From Oscillospiraceae bacterium (GTDB lineage Bacteria > Bacillota > Clostridia > Oscillospirales > Oscillospiraceae): a DNA stretch of 64,000 bases. The notes under the pieces are model-generated. The model was not told where the DNA came from. It worked only from the letters and a program-made list of their open reading frames with translations, and made no database searches. Below, one piece after another: positions 18,996 to 27,917 of the stretch. Made by a program: the position numbers and the translations under genes. The stretch covers positions 1-64,000 of the forward strand of contig JAEEZZ010000066.1 of assembly GCA_016292255.1 (NCBI GenBank). The letters are read 5' to 3'. Numbering within the stretch: the stretch's first letter is position 1; the number at the start of each line of letters is the position of its first letter.

Positions 18996-19382
18996 TCAAT
19001 CCCCTTGTATTAACTGATTTGAAGAGTCAATCTCTAAGTACTTAACTAAGCGTGAATACATATATTTATTTGGATCAATTCCAAAATCGATGTTTATCGG
19101 CTTGTCATCCATCGCACAGGAAAAATGGAAATTACCAAATACTTTAAATAGTTCATTTTGATCAGTTCTGGTTATTATACCTTTGTCGAAGGCTTGTTGA
19201 GCTGTTTTCTCAAAATCACATAAACATTCCCAAAAGCTCTCTTCCAGTGCCAGAGTAATCTCACCTACATCGATCTCCTCGTGTGCGGGCTGCATAGATT
19301 GAACGTAAACCTCACATCCAATGAGGTCGTGAGTATTCTCGCTGTAACAATTAATATCTAGTAAGAACTTAACCTCACCCAT
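18996..19382 (-). CDS. Uncharacterised 128 aa protein between SspC-like ATPase and cysteine desulfurase
   Basis: ORF with 4-bp gap to the desulfurase gene. Confidence 0.5.
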   Translation of the reverse strand: MGEVKFLLDINCYSENTHDLIGCEVYVQSMQPAHEEIDVGEITLALEESFWECLCDFEKTAQQAFDKGIITRTDQNELFKVFGNFHFSCAMDDKPINIDFGIDPNKYMYSRLVKYLEIDSSNQLIQGD

Positions 19383-19420
19383 AATAAACCTCTTGTTTTC
19401 TCTTGTTCCAAGCCTTCATC

Positions 19421-22400
19421 TCAACATAGCTTTTTAAGAACTTCCATTAGAATCTGGCGTTTCTCTTGTTCCGAGATCGAGTGGCCCATAGCGTCAAGCG
19501 ATGCAGTGATTTGATTAAACAGTAGTTTTCCTCTGGATGTGACTTCAACCTTATCAAAGCGCCTAACGGTATTCTTTCCGTCTTCATCAGCAAAGGTAAC
19601 CTGATAACTAGAGGTTTCGTTTATGGTCTCTGCAACTGTCGTGTCATGAAATTCTCTCGCCGTCTGCATGTATTTCACAAGGGCTTCGAAAAATACCTTT
19701 TCTGTCCGCCCATCCCAGTCTTCAATTCGAAGTCCTGTCGCGAGCTTAGCAAGTCTTGTAATGAAAAAATCCTCGTCGTTAGTTGCGTTCCTAAGGTGCT
19801 GCAAAAACCGTTCTGTTCCGTCAGGGAAAAGCTGCTCAAAACTCTTTGGATCTAAGGACTCACACCATTCCTTGACTACTGCTGTTAAAGTGGCATTTTT
19901 GCCGGATTCCTTGTCCTCCCTGGGAAGGAACCGGAGCTTAGTCTCTTCTATCAAATGCATTTTGAGCTCGCTAAGAAGTCCGTCAAAAAGTGTCTTCGCG
20001 CCGATGACATCGCCAGCTACATCTGCTGTAAAGTCCTCGTAGGCAAAAGTGGTCGGCAGCTTTTTAAATAACAAATCCGATCCACTTGCATTTGCTCTGA
20101 GAACCTTCATCATCTCTTGCTGGCGTTTTCCGATTTTAATGCCATTCGGACGAATCTTACACTCTTTCGAAAACTTAGGAAGCGCCATATACCACCGTCG
20201 CATAGCGTTAGCGACGTAATCATAAGAGCTTCCAGCCTTCTCTGCATCAATGACGTAGTCGTCGAATGCCAAAGCTAGCCGTGCAATGTAATCTTCTTTT
20301 TCTGGATTCCAATCGAGGTACTCAATTGAGAAATTACTCGGCTCGCTGTTAATCTGAACCAACACATCTAGGTTCGTCGGTACCGATCCAAAACGATCAC
20401 TAATCACGACCTGGGGCCGATAGTTGTGCATGACTACGGCTACATAGATCGGGATCAGTCCATTACGAAGGCCAATGTGGTAGTCCGGCGAAGTCAGTCT
20501 ATTGTATAGCTCCGAGAAACTAATCCGCCCATTCTGACGAGTCTCAAGCACAAAGTTCTCTATCGTCTCAAGCATATTCCGCATTGCTGCGTCCTCTGGC
20601 TGCAGATTGAGTTGAGAGATGCCTCCTTCCTCGTTCCAGATGCCTGTCCGAAGCAACGTACTACGCATAATGGACACTTCTTGTCCTGTGCCGGAAAGCC
20701 CGAGGTTAGGTTCAAGCTCATTTCGAAGAAGCGCACTAATAATCTTATTTCGGCTATTTGCAGCAATGCTGGTTATCTCATTTTTGTTGACAGATTCATT
20801 GTTAATAACGGGAGTCAGTCCAAATACTCTATCACAAATCTGAGACATCACTTCTGTCAAGCCGGATTTCCGACGCACGCTTATTATCTCTCCGTCATGA
20901 TAATAGACTGAGCGATAGCTTTCCGGATGTGTATACGAACTGATGAATCCATTGATGACTTCCTGCAAGTCCTCGAACACAACTTCATATTCATCGAACA
21001 GAACCGGATCGTCAGTGGTCTGGTCCCGAAGTTGTTTTACCGCGGCATATTCTCGAATCACCCCATCGATCTCTCGGAAGTGTTTAGGCAACACAAAGAT
21101 GAAGCGATCAAAACCCTTGCTAGTTTCCTTAACGATGTCAGAGATTTCTTTAACCTGGTTTTCACTATCAGGTATGATCCCGTAAATGACGCCATCTGAC
21201 GGAATACTCTCGCTCTTTATATTCCAATCAACATCATCAGTTATCTCGCTCCCATCGATAAACTGGAAGCAGAAAAACCTCGTCATCCCACGTTCGTCAT
21301 TGTATCGCGATGGATACATATAGTTGTCAAAGTTAGCAGCGTTAAGCACGCCTTTTGCAGTGACTCTGCCAGCTTGAGCTTCTATCTGATCGTGAATTTT
21401 CTGGTGAATATCGACGCCCGACGTCTGCTTTAGGCGCAGATAATCATTACTCCGCTTGATATATACAACAAACTCTTTCTCGATCAGATCGGTAATTGCT
21501 TGCTCGATCTCGTCGACATCGTAACTTCCAGAGTATATTCCGATAATCTGTTCTTTGGTTGGACTGAGCCTTTCATACTGTTCGAGAATGTAAATCAAAG
21601 ATATTGTCTTGACAATCTTGCTTCCGAGGGTCCCTTCCGGAATCTGATTAAGAATGGCACTCGTCAAAACAAAAGTATCATGGATTCCTCCAGCATAAAC
21701 TTCCTTCTTGAACAATGGCTCAAAGTAATCATAAATCTGATCCGGCGTCACCAGAGTAAAATCGTTCTCATAGACATCGAGGAACGAGTCAAGCGTGGCG
21801 GTTCCTTCCGCAGACAGGAAGGTAAAGAGCGTTCGCTCGTTCTGCGCAACGCGTTCAGACAGCCTTGGGAGTATAAAAGTCGAGACCGGGTGAAGCGGGA
21901 AGCATCCTTTTATTGCCGTCTCAATTTCTCCCTGAGCATCAGTAAACATCTGATGCCTCCGGTAACGCGTAAAGAGTGCTTCAAAGTCCAGAGCATGCGC
22001 ATTGCAGAAAGTGCTCCAAAGAGGGTCCTTATGTTGGATGACAGAGGAAATGACCTCGTAGGTCTGGGTAAAGTTATTGTTCAAGTGGATATGCTTGAAG
22101 CGCTCGGATACTCCTCGCCAGCCATCTGTTTTTTCCTTAGGAAGTTTGTCGATGTAGTTACTTATCTCCTTATGGGAAATGAGCATCAGATGAAGTTGTA
22201 GCGCTCCACTCCGACAGCACTTCTCAGCAAAATCCTGCAGCATCTTCGTGTCACTTACTGAAGCATCGACTATGTTAGCCTCTAAGAATTTGCTGAACTC
22301 ATCGTAAACCACATAAAGACCCGTATAGCCCATCGGTTTGAGGCTCTTTGCAACACTTTCATAGAGTTCTACAACATCGAAGCCAAGGAATGGATTAAAC

Positions 22401-23026
22401 ACACTTCCGGCAGTCAACGTCGGATAGATTCGTTCAAAGGTCTCATATGCGCCTACATCATAGCTTTCGAGACGTTCGATCAAAATACTGACCGGTTCAT
22501 CAATAGCTTCCTGGAACCTAGTAAATGTCTCCGGAAATTCTTTCTCCCAGCGACGAATCACGTTAGTCGCAGCATGATAGTTAGTTTCCGGCATAGCCGA
22601 TATAATGTCATGCTCAGAAAGTGTTCTCTGGAGGGAAAGCAAGAATGCTTGCGTGAGGCTCGTATTGCTACCGCTAATTACGACGGGAAGAATTTTGGTA
22701 TCGCTCTCGTAATAGTTTTGCACAAGCTGATAAAGCCTCGGATTCTCTTGTATCTTCGGCATCATCTTTTCGAACAGTGCCAAATCACGTTTTAGGAGCA
22801 TTGAAAGAATAGAAAGCACAATATGAGACTTGCCTTTACCATATGCTCCGATCAGCACTCTCGCCCGGTCGGCCGAAGCAGGGTTAACACTGAGTAATAT
22901 TTCTTCAAGAAGGCTCAGTGCAGACTTGGTCGGTATAAAGTTTCTTAGTTTTTCATCACTTCCGAGGTCGTACCCGATGTTAACAGAGTACTGGAATCCC
23001 GAGGCAACAGAAATCATATCACGCAT
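19421..23026 (-). CDS. Large P-loop ATPase, SspC-like component of phosphorothioation system
   Basis: RVLIGAYGKGKSHIVLSILSMLL Walker A; about 1200 aa; follows the DUF4007 gene with an 8-nt overlap if the start is 23026. Confidence 0.7.
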   Translation of the reverse strand: MRDMISVASGFQYSVNIGYDLGSDEKLRNFIPTKSALSLLEEILLSVNPASADRARVLIGAYGKGKSHIVLSILSMLLKRDLALFEKMMPKIQENPRLYQLVQNYYESDTKILPVVISGSNTSLTQAFLLSLQRTLSEHDIISAMPETNYHAATNVIRRWEKEFPETFTRFQEAIDEPVSILIERLESYDVGAYETFERIYPTLTAGSVFNPFLGFDVVELYESVAKSLKPMGYTGLYVVYDEFSKFLEANIVDASVSDTKMLQDFAEKCCRSGALQLHLMLISHKEISNYIDKLPKEKTDGWRGVSERFKHIHLNNNFTQTYEVISSVIQHKDPLWSTFCNAHALDFEALFTRYRRHQMFTDAQGEIETAIKGCFPLHPVSTFILPRLSERVAQNERTLFTFLSAEGTATLDSFLDVYENDFTLVTPDQIYDYFEPLFKKEVYAGGIHDTFVLTSAILNQIPEGTLGSKIVKTISLIYILEQYERLSPTKEQIIGIYSGSYDVDEIEQAITDLIEKEFVVYIKRSNDYLRLKQTSGVDIHQKIHDQIEAQAGRVTAKGVLNAANFDNYMYPSRYNDERGMTRFFCFQFIDGSEITDDVDWNIKSESIPSDGVIYGIIPDSENQVKEISDIVKETSKGFDRFIFVLPKHFREIDGVIREYAAVKQLRDQTTDDPVLFDEYEVVFEDLQEVINGFISSYTHPESYRSVYYHDGEIISVRRKSGLTEVMSQICDRVFGLTPVINNESVNKNEITSIAANSRNKIISALLRNELEPNLGLSGTGQEVSIMRSTLLRTGIWNEEGGISQLNLQPEDAAMRNMLETIENFVLETRQNGRISFSELYNRLTSPDYHIGLRNGLIPIYVAVVMHNYRPQVVISDRFGSVPTNLDVLVQINSEPSNFSIEYLDWNPEKEDYIARLALAFDDYVIDAEKAGSSYDYVANAMRRWYMALPKFSKECKIRPNGIKIGKRQQEMMKVLRANASGSDLLFKKLPTTFAYEDFTADVAGDVIGAKTLFDGLLSELKMHLIEETKLRFLPREDKESGKNATLTAVVKEWCESLDPKSFEQLFPDGTERFLQHLRNATNDEDFFITRLAKLATGLRIEDWDGRTEKVFFEALVKYMQTAREFHDTTVAETINETSSYQVTFADEDGKNTVRRFDKVEVTSRGKLLFNQITASLDAMGHSISEQEKRQILMEVLKKLC

Positions 23027-23933
23027 TTTGTACCTCCTGACTCTGCTCATCGATAGAAGAATAAAATCGTTCTACGCAGCCTAAGAAGTCCAACTCGGTA
23101 TGAATGGTAATCACATCAAGCCCCGCTGTTCTGTTTATCTTGATAAGGCCCAGCCGTTCAATACGGTACAGAGCATCAAGCATGGTAATAGAGTCGAGAT
23201 TGAACACCTTGCCGATATTGCATGGAGCAGTTAAAAGTTCATTAAGACTAATCTCGTTTCTGCCATTCGCATTTTTTACGATAACAGCCAGGACAACATA
23301 GGGATTGAGAGTATCGCTTGCCGGGATACTCTTCTTGTAAGTCTTTTTTCGCTTGTTAAGAATATCGACCAGTCCGAGTTCGCCAAAGGGACAATCTATG
23401 TTGTTTTCCGGATTCACCCGATCCGGGTTTGACTTATAGCGCGGAAGATAGGTATTAATGATGCACTGGAAGTCATCATTAAGAGACCTAATGGCGTACT
23501 CCGTCTCTGTGTCTTCCATCTTGATGTACTTTTGAAGCGCAGTCACAAAATCTTCCCGCGAGAATTCCGACATAGAGAACTCGTTAAAGAAGAAATACCA
23601 AGCCGTCGCTTCTTCTTTCTGCGAAGCAAGGCAATACTGTAGAAGATAGAGCGTTCCGAGTTCCTCAATATAAGTATCGTGCTCATAGATCAGCTTTCCG
23701 AGGTCAGTAAAGCTCTGCGTCCGCTTCCCTTTATTCGGCTCCTCCGTAAGGCCAACTGTCTGAAGCCAATACCTAAGCGCCTTAACCATATTTGCTCCGA
23801 TCCCAAGGACATCCATCGGATTCTCGTCGTGCGAAATGAACACATCGGGCTTTTTTGCAACATATCGCATGCCCTTACTAAGCCATCCTTTTCTGATAAA
23901 GAACGTGTCATGAGCTCTAAATTTCATCGGCAT
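23019..23933 (-). CDS. DUF4007 family protein (SspB-like)
   Basis: KFRAHDTFFIRKGWLSKGMRYV...LGIGANMVKALRYWLQTVGL matches the DUF4007 signature as I recall it; located between SspD-like and SspC-like genes. Confidence 0.75.
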   Translation of the reverse strand: MPMKFRAHDTFFIRKGWLSKGMRYVAKKPDVFISHDENPMDVLGIGANMVKALRYWLQTVGLTEEPNKGKRTQSFTDLGKLIYEHDTYIEELGTLYLLQYCLASQKEEATAWYFFFNEFSMSEFSREDFVTALQKYIKMEDTETEYAIRSLNDDFQCIINTYLPRYKSNPDRVNPENNIDCPFGELGLVDILNKRKKTYKKSIPASDTLNPYVVLAVIVKNANGRNEISLNELLTAPCNIGKVFNLDSITMLDALYRIERLGLIKINRTAGLDVITIHTELDFLGCVERFYSSIDEQSQEVQNA

Positions 23934-23952
23934 CGCCGTGACCTCCAAACGT

Positions 23953-25668
23953 TTACTTTGTTCGCAAATACTTGTCCATCATGCATCCGCCATCAAGGTA
24001 TTTCGCAGTCATACACATTTTGCAATGGACGCATTTCCCGGGATCGATAAAATAAGTATCCCCAACTATTGAAATTGCGCCTTGCCGACAAATAGATTCG
24101 CACTTAAGGCATTTTCTGCAAGCATTATATTTTTTGATTTGGTATCCAACCATTCGTTGCAAATCATCATGGTCCGCAACATTCATTGTTCTAACCTTGA
24201 CAGCATAATCGTATCCGTCTTGGTTGAAAGGTTGGATTGATAGTATCGGAACATTTGTACGGACATCCAAGATAATAGTTTCTCGCAAGAGTTTTTTCCC
24301 AAGCTCTGGAGCAGCTTTCCCAAACGGAACAAACATTCCGACAAGCTCCTCATCAAAAGGCCTAACAAGGCGATATATTTTGGCATGATCTTCCGTCGTA
24401 CAGTTGGTAAATCGAATCTTTACGTCCCCGGCAGATGCAAGGCCATTTCCACCTTGACGGGCTTTCCACTTTCCGCTATCTACATAAACTTCTGGATCTG
24501 GCTTGCCAATCTGTTTCGCAAAAGCAATAAGAAACTCTCTCCACTTTTTTGACTGTTCTGGCATATATATTTTTGAAAGGAATTGTGCTCTCAGGTTATT
24601 GTTTGGGCAGCACCAACAACCAACACGATCATATCCCAGCCGGTAAGCGGAGTTAAAGTCAATCTTCTCGGCCAAAATGTAAAGCCAGATATCAATATCT
24701 TTCCAGAAGAAAATGGGGGAGGCAACAGTCTGCTGCTGGATTTTGACTGACTCAGCGTTGTCCTCAATTCGATTATACTTGCTTCGGCTGACTGATTCAG
24801 ATTTCCGAATTCCATAGAAGGTCAGGATCTGTTGACTCCGGTACATGCTACTAATAACTCTAGTTATTGGGCCAGTTTTAAACATGGAGCAACACCAACG
24901 CATCATTCGCGCAGGGGGACCAATGTCTTCACATACATCGTAGAAGTCCTGTTCCTCGTTCTTAGCAATCATAAAGATTGCCAGCGGATGGGTAGCCCTG
25001 AATCTGTACGCATACTCAATGGTAGCGGGGAATTCTAGCGTAGTATTACCAAAAATGTGAACCAAGCTGGGATTACTCAACGCTTTTGTTACAACATCTG
25101 CCGTTACGGTAGAATCTTTTCCACCGGAAAATGATATTACAATGTTTTCCTCTTTGAATTTTTCTGCGGCTTTGCGAACAAAACTAAAGGCTTCGTCTCT
25201 CAGATATGAAAGCCTGTGTTGATTAGCTTTTACAAAAAGGGTTATGCTTCTATCAAAAGCCGTGTAATCTATCGACTTGCTATATACTTTAACCTGTTCG
25301 GCCAGTAAATCTGTGTTAGCTTCGGAAAAAGTCTTCAACGGAACATTTAATGATTTCCCGTCGATATAGTATCGTGTAGTAGATGCCCAGCAAGAGCAGT
25401 CCATGTATAGCAACGGATCTTTGCCAAGCAATAAAGCAATCAGAAGCTTTTCTTCCGGGAAAACCGGCCTAATGTCAGAAGACAAATAGCGTGTTTTTCT
25501 TCTGCAGATGGGGCACACATCTTTACTTGGAGAATTGACAGTCTCAATGATGGGAATCCTGCAGTTTTCACACCAAAAAACTTCGATTGGGAGATCTTCT
25601 TCGGTATTCTGTCCACAAACAGGGCAGGTTCTCTCATTCGTTTCGATATTACAGTTTCTACACCACAT
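23953..25668 (-). CDS. PAPS-reductase/ATP-pyrophosphatase family protein (SspD/DndC-like) with N-terminal zinc ribbons and C-terminal ferredoxin-like domain
   Basis: ISFSGGKDSTVTADV PP-loop; N-term CRNCNIETNERTCPVCG and CENCR...CPICRR; C-term CRKCLKCESICRQGA...CVHCKMC. Confidence 0.85.
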   Translation of the reverse strand: MWCRNCNIETNERTCPVCGQNTEEDLPIEVFWCENCRIPIIETVNSPSKDVCPICRRKTRYLSSDIRPVFPEEKLLIALLLGKDPLLYMDCSCWASTTRYYIDGKSLNVPLKTFSEANTDLLAEQVKVYSKSIDYTAFDRSITLFVKANQHRLSYLRDEAFSFVRKAAEKFKEENIVISFSGGKDSTVTADVVTKALSNPSLVHIFGNTTLEFPATIEYAYRFRATHPLAIFMIAKNEEQDFYDVCEDIGPPARMMRWCCSMFKTGPITRVISSMYRSQQILTFYGIRKSESVSRSKYNRIEDNAESVKIQQQTVASPIFFWKDIDIWLYILAEKIDFNSAYRLGYDRVGCWCCPNNNLRAQFLSKIYMPEQSKKWREFLIAFAKQIGKPDPEVYVDSGKWKARQGGNGLASAGDVKIRFTNCTTEDHAKIYRLVRPFDEELVGMFVPFGKAAPELGKKLLRETIILDVRTNVPILSIQPFNQDGYDYAVKVRTMNVADHDDLQRMVGYQIKKYNACRKCLKCESICRQGAISIVGDTYFIDPGKCVHCKMCMTAKYLDGGCMMDKYLRTK

Positions 25669-25796
25669 TTTCGAGATAATCTCCTTTGTTCTGCCTGCGA
25701 TTATTGCATTTGAAATGTACCATCGACTCTGTAAATGGACATGTTAATCACAATTCTTCCATTTGCTACGTAAAGCGATAAACCCTGTACAATTTC

Positions 25797-26777
25797 TCAA
25801 CTATAATTGTTTTCGAGGAGCATAGCAAATCGTTGGACAGCACTTTCTGGTCCTTGAATCCTTACTTTCCGGCCGAATTGGAAGACCCAAGCGAAGAAGG
25901 TGGGGCTGAGGGAGACCTCGGCGGTTAGGAGGAAGTGGGTGTCGTCTACAACCTTCGTTTTGGCCTTATCGCCAAAGTGGTCGATGACGGAGTTCATGGC
26001 GTCCTCGTGGCAAAGAAGTTCTACCGTCGTGCGTTCACCATCGAAGAGCTGGAAAGCTTTTTCGCTGAAATCCGCAATGCTGTAGCCTTTGGGCTTCTTC
26101 ATGGCAGCGTCGTTGAGAAGCTTGGGCGTCTCGGAAATCCGGTCAACCCGGAAGGTGGCGACCTTCTCATGTTTATCGGACCAGCCTACCATGTAGTAGC
26201 AGTCGCCGTTCCAGGTCAGCGTGTAGGGACTGAAAACGTAGGGCTTTCCGTCGTTCTTGATACGCTTCCGCTTGGAGGAGGTGTAGGTGAAATAGAAGAA
26301 CTTGATCTTCTTCCTTTCGTTAATAGCCCGGTTGATTACGTCAATGAACTCGTAGATCTGCTCGTTCTTCGGCTTGATCCGTTCTGACAGGGAGATGTTT
26401 CGTTTCAGGTCTCCTGTCTGGTGGACGTTGGCCAGGGCCGCCAGCTTGTCCGTCAGGACCTTGCTCTTGGAGGCGGTGATGAACTTGGAGGAGGCCACGG
26501 CGTCGATCAGCAGCTTGAGCTCGGCCTGCTCGAAGGTCCGGGAGCCCAGGTAGTACTTATTCTGCGTGGAGTGGATCGTCCGCACGTCGTAACCGGCCAT
26601 AGCCAGGGCTTCCATGTCCCGCCCGATGGTGATGCGGAAGGAATCGATGCCCCAGCGCTCCTTCAGCAGCCGGATGCACTCCGGCGTGGAGATGGGATGC
26701 TCGGCGTCGCTGTCGGTCTCCAGAAGCTGTAACAGCCGCAGCAGGCGAATTCTGCTCTCGTTCTTTTCCTTTTCCAT
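25797..26777 (-). CDS. HTH/WYL-domain transcriptional regulator heading the defence operon
   Basis: N-terminal HTH; YVFSPYTLTWNGDCYYMVGWSDKHEKVATFRVDRI WYL-type core; GGAGG RBS 5 nt upstream of ATG 26777. Confidence 0.85.
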   Translation of the reverse strand: MEKEKNESRIRLLRLLQLLETDSDAEHPISTPECIRLLKERWGIDSFRITIGRDMEALAMAGYDVRTIHSTQNKYYLGSRTFEQAELKLLIDAVASSKFITASKSKVLTDKLAALANVHQTGDLKRNISLSERIKPKNEQIYEFIDVINRAINERKKIKFFYFTYTSSKRKRIKNDGKPYVFSPYTLTWNGDCYYMVGWSDKHEKVATFRVDRISETPKLLNDAAMKKPKGYSIADFSEKAFQLFDGERTTVELLCHEDAMNSVIDHFGDKAKTKVVDDTHFLLTAEVSLSPTFFAWVFQFGRKVRIQGPESAVQRFAMLLENNYS

Positions 26778-26798
26778 TGCAACCTCCAAAACGCAGAG

Positions 26799-26846
26799 AG
26801 GGCCGCGAAAGCGAGTCTTGTTCTACTCGGTTTCACGGCCCTCCGT
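26799..26846 (-). promoter_or_regulatory. Long inverted repeat in WYL-gene leader
   Basis: GAGGGCCGCGAAAGCGAGT / ACTCGGTTTCACGGCCCTC between promoter and start codon. Confidence 0.6.
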
Positions 26847-26869
26847 TTCTAAATTAATCCGTGTTTTAC

Positions 26870-26898
26870 ATTATAACACATCTTTTTTCGATATGCAA
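26870..26898 (-). promoter_or_regulatory. Sigma70-type promoter for WYL/defence operon (TTGCAT-N17-TATAAT)
   Basis: Read on the minus strand. Confidence 0.6.
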
Positions 26899-27047
26899 CT
26901 GTAAAGACGGCTTCTCCTGTATATGTATTTGGACACCACAAAACTATTTTTGGATAATTCTGTCCATTCAGTGGCATTTGTTTAATGCCAAGCGCAGTAT
27001 CAAGTCAGCTTCTGTTGGCTCAATACTGCGCCTTAATATTCAAATAA

Positions 27048-27674
27048 TCAAGCCGTAAAGAGTTTGCCATACTCGACGCGAATCAGTGTTTTTCCACAGG
27101 TAGCGCTCGTGCCAGAGCCATAGGCCATTTTGCCGAAGGTGTTGACAAAGCTGATGGTGCGGTCGGGATTGAGACACACAAAGGTTTCGTTAGGCCGAGC
27201 AGTAGGCTTTGTTCCGTCATAGAAGGTGAAACCCTCGGCTTCGGCCTGCTCCGCAAAGGCCCGGCCCAGCTCAGGCGTGGGGAGATGCACATAGACCTTC
27301 GCGTCCAGCCGGGAAAGGACGGTTAGCGGCTTGTCCTTCGGCAGGAAGCCCTGCAGCGTCTCGTCCTCTAACGGCGAGAAGCCGCAGGCCAGGCAGAGCG
27401 CCGCGCAGCGGGCAAGAATAGGCTGGCGCCCCTCTTCGGTCAGATCGCCACCTTTCTCTGCGCTTGCAGATACTTCATAAAACGCGCAGTATTGCCTGCA
27501 TAGCTCTCCACAAAGATCTTTCGCCGTAGCACAGTTTACGAAGTCCTCCCAGTCGCCGCGTTTCTCGTCCCAAACGCCAACCGTGATGCCGTGGGAGGTT
27601 TTTGCGATCTCGACATTGTCATCTTCTTTTAGGTACTCTTTGAACACGTTTAAAACTAATTTAATGTCTTCCAT
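27048..27674 (-). CDS. Uncharacterised 208 aa protein downstream of SAM-I-like aptamer
   Basis: ORF with RBS AACGAGGAG upstream; no family recognised. Confidence 0.6.
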   Translation of the reverse strand: MEDIKLVLNVFKEYLKEDDNVEIAKTSHGITVGVWDEKRGDWEDFVNCATAKDLCGELCRQYCAFYEVSASAEKGGDLTEEGRQPILARCAALCLACGFSPLEDETLQGFLPKDKPLTVLSRLDAKVYVHLPTPELGRAFAEQAEAEGFTFYDGTKPTARPNETFVCLNPDRTISFVNTFGKMAYGSGTSATCGKTLIRVEYGKLFTA

Positions 27675-27714
27675 GATGATTCTCCTCGTTTATTATTCCC
27701 CAAAGGGTATGCAA

Positions 27715-27841
27715 GAGGCCCCGTCTGCACGACGGGGCCTCGGTCATCCATATCGTCCCCATCGTACAAGCTTTAGCACCTTACTTCTTAGCAGGTTGCT
27801 GTGCGGTCGCCGGGCTTGTCCCTCGCGCACTCTTTATAGGT
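27715..27841 (-). ncRNA. SAM-I / SAM-I-IV-like riboswitch candidate with downstream GC hairpin
   Basis: Minus strand: CCTATAAAGAGTGCGCGAGGGACAAGCCC..GACCGCACAGCAACC..AAGGTGCTAAAGCTTGTACGATGGG, then GAGGCCCCGTC-GTGCA-GACGGGGCCTC. Helices GTGCG/CGCAC, AGCAACC/GGTGCT, CAAGC/GCTTG and CCTAT/ATGGG. Confidence 0.6.
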
Positions 27842-27848
27842 CACCTAT

Positions 27849-27877
27849 ATTGTAATTGTCTCCGGCGGGGCTGTCAA
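27849..27877 (-). promoter_or_regulatory. Sigma70-type promoter TTGACA-N17-TACAAT driving the aptamer leader
   Basis: Read on the minus strand, about 8 nt upstream of the aptamer P1. Confidence 0.65.
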
Positions 27878-27917
27878 GTGAAATGTAATTCACATCGGAT
27901 ATGACCCAGCCTTCGCA

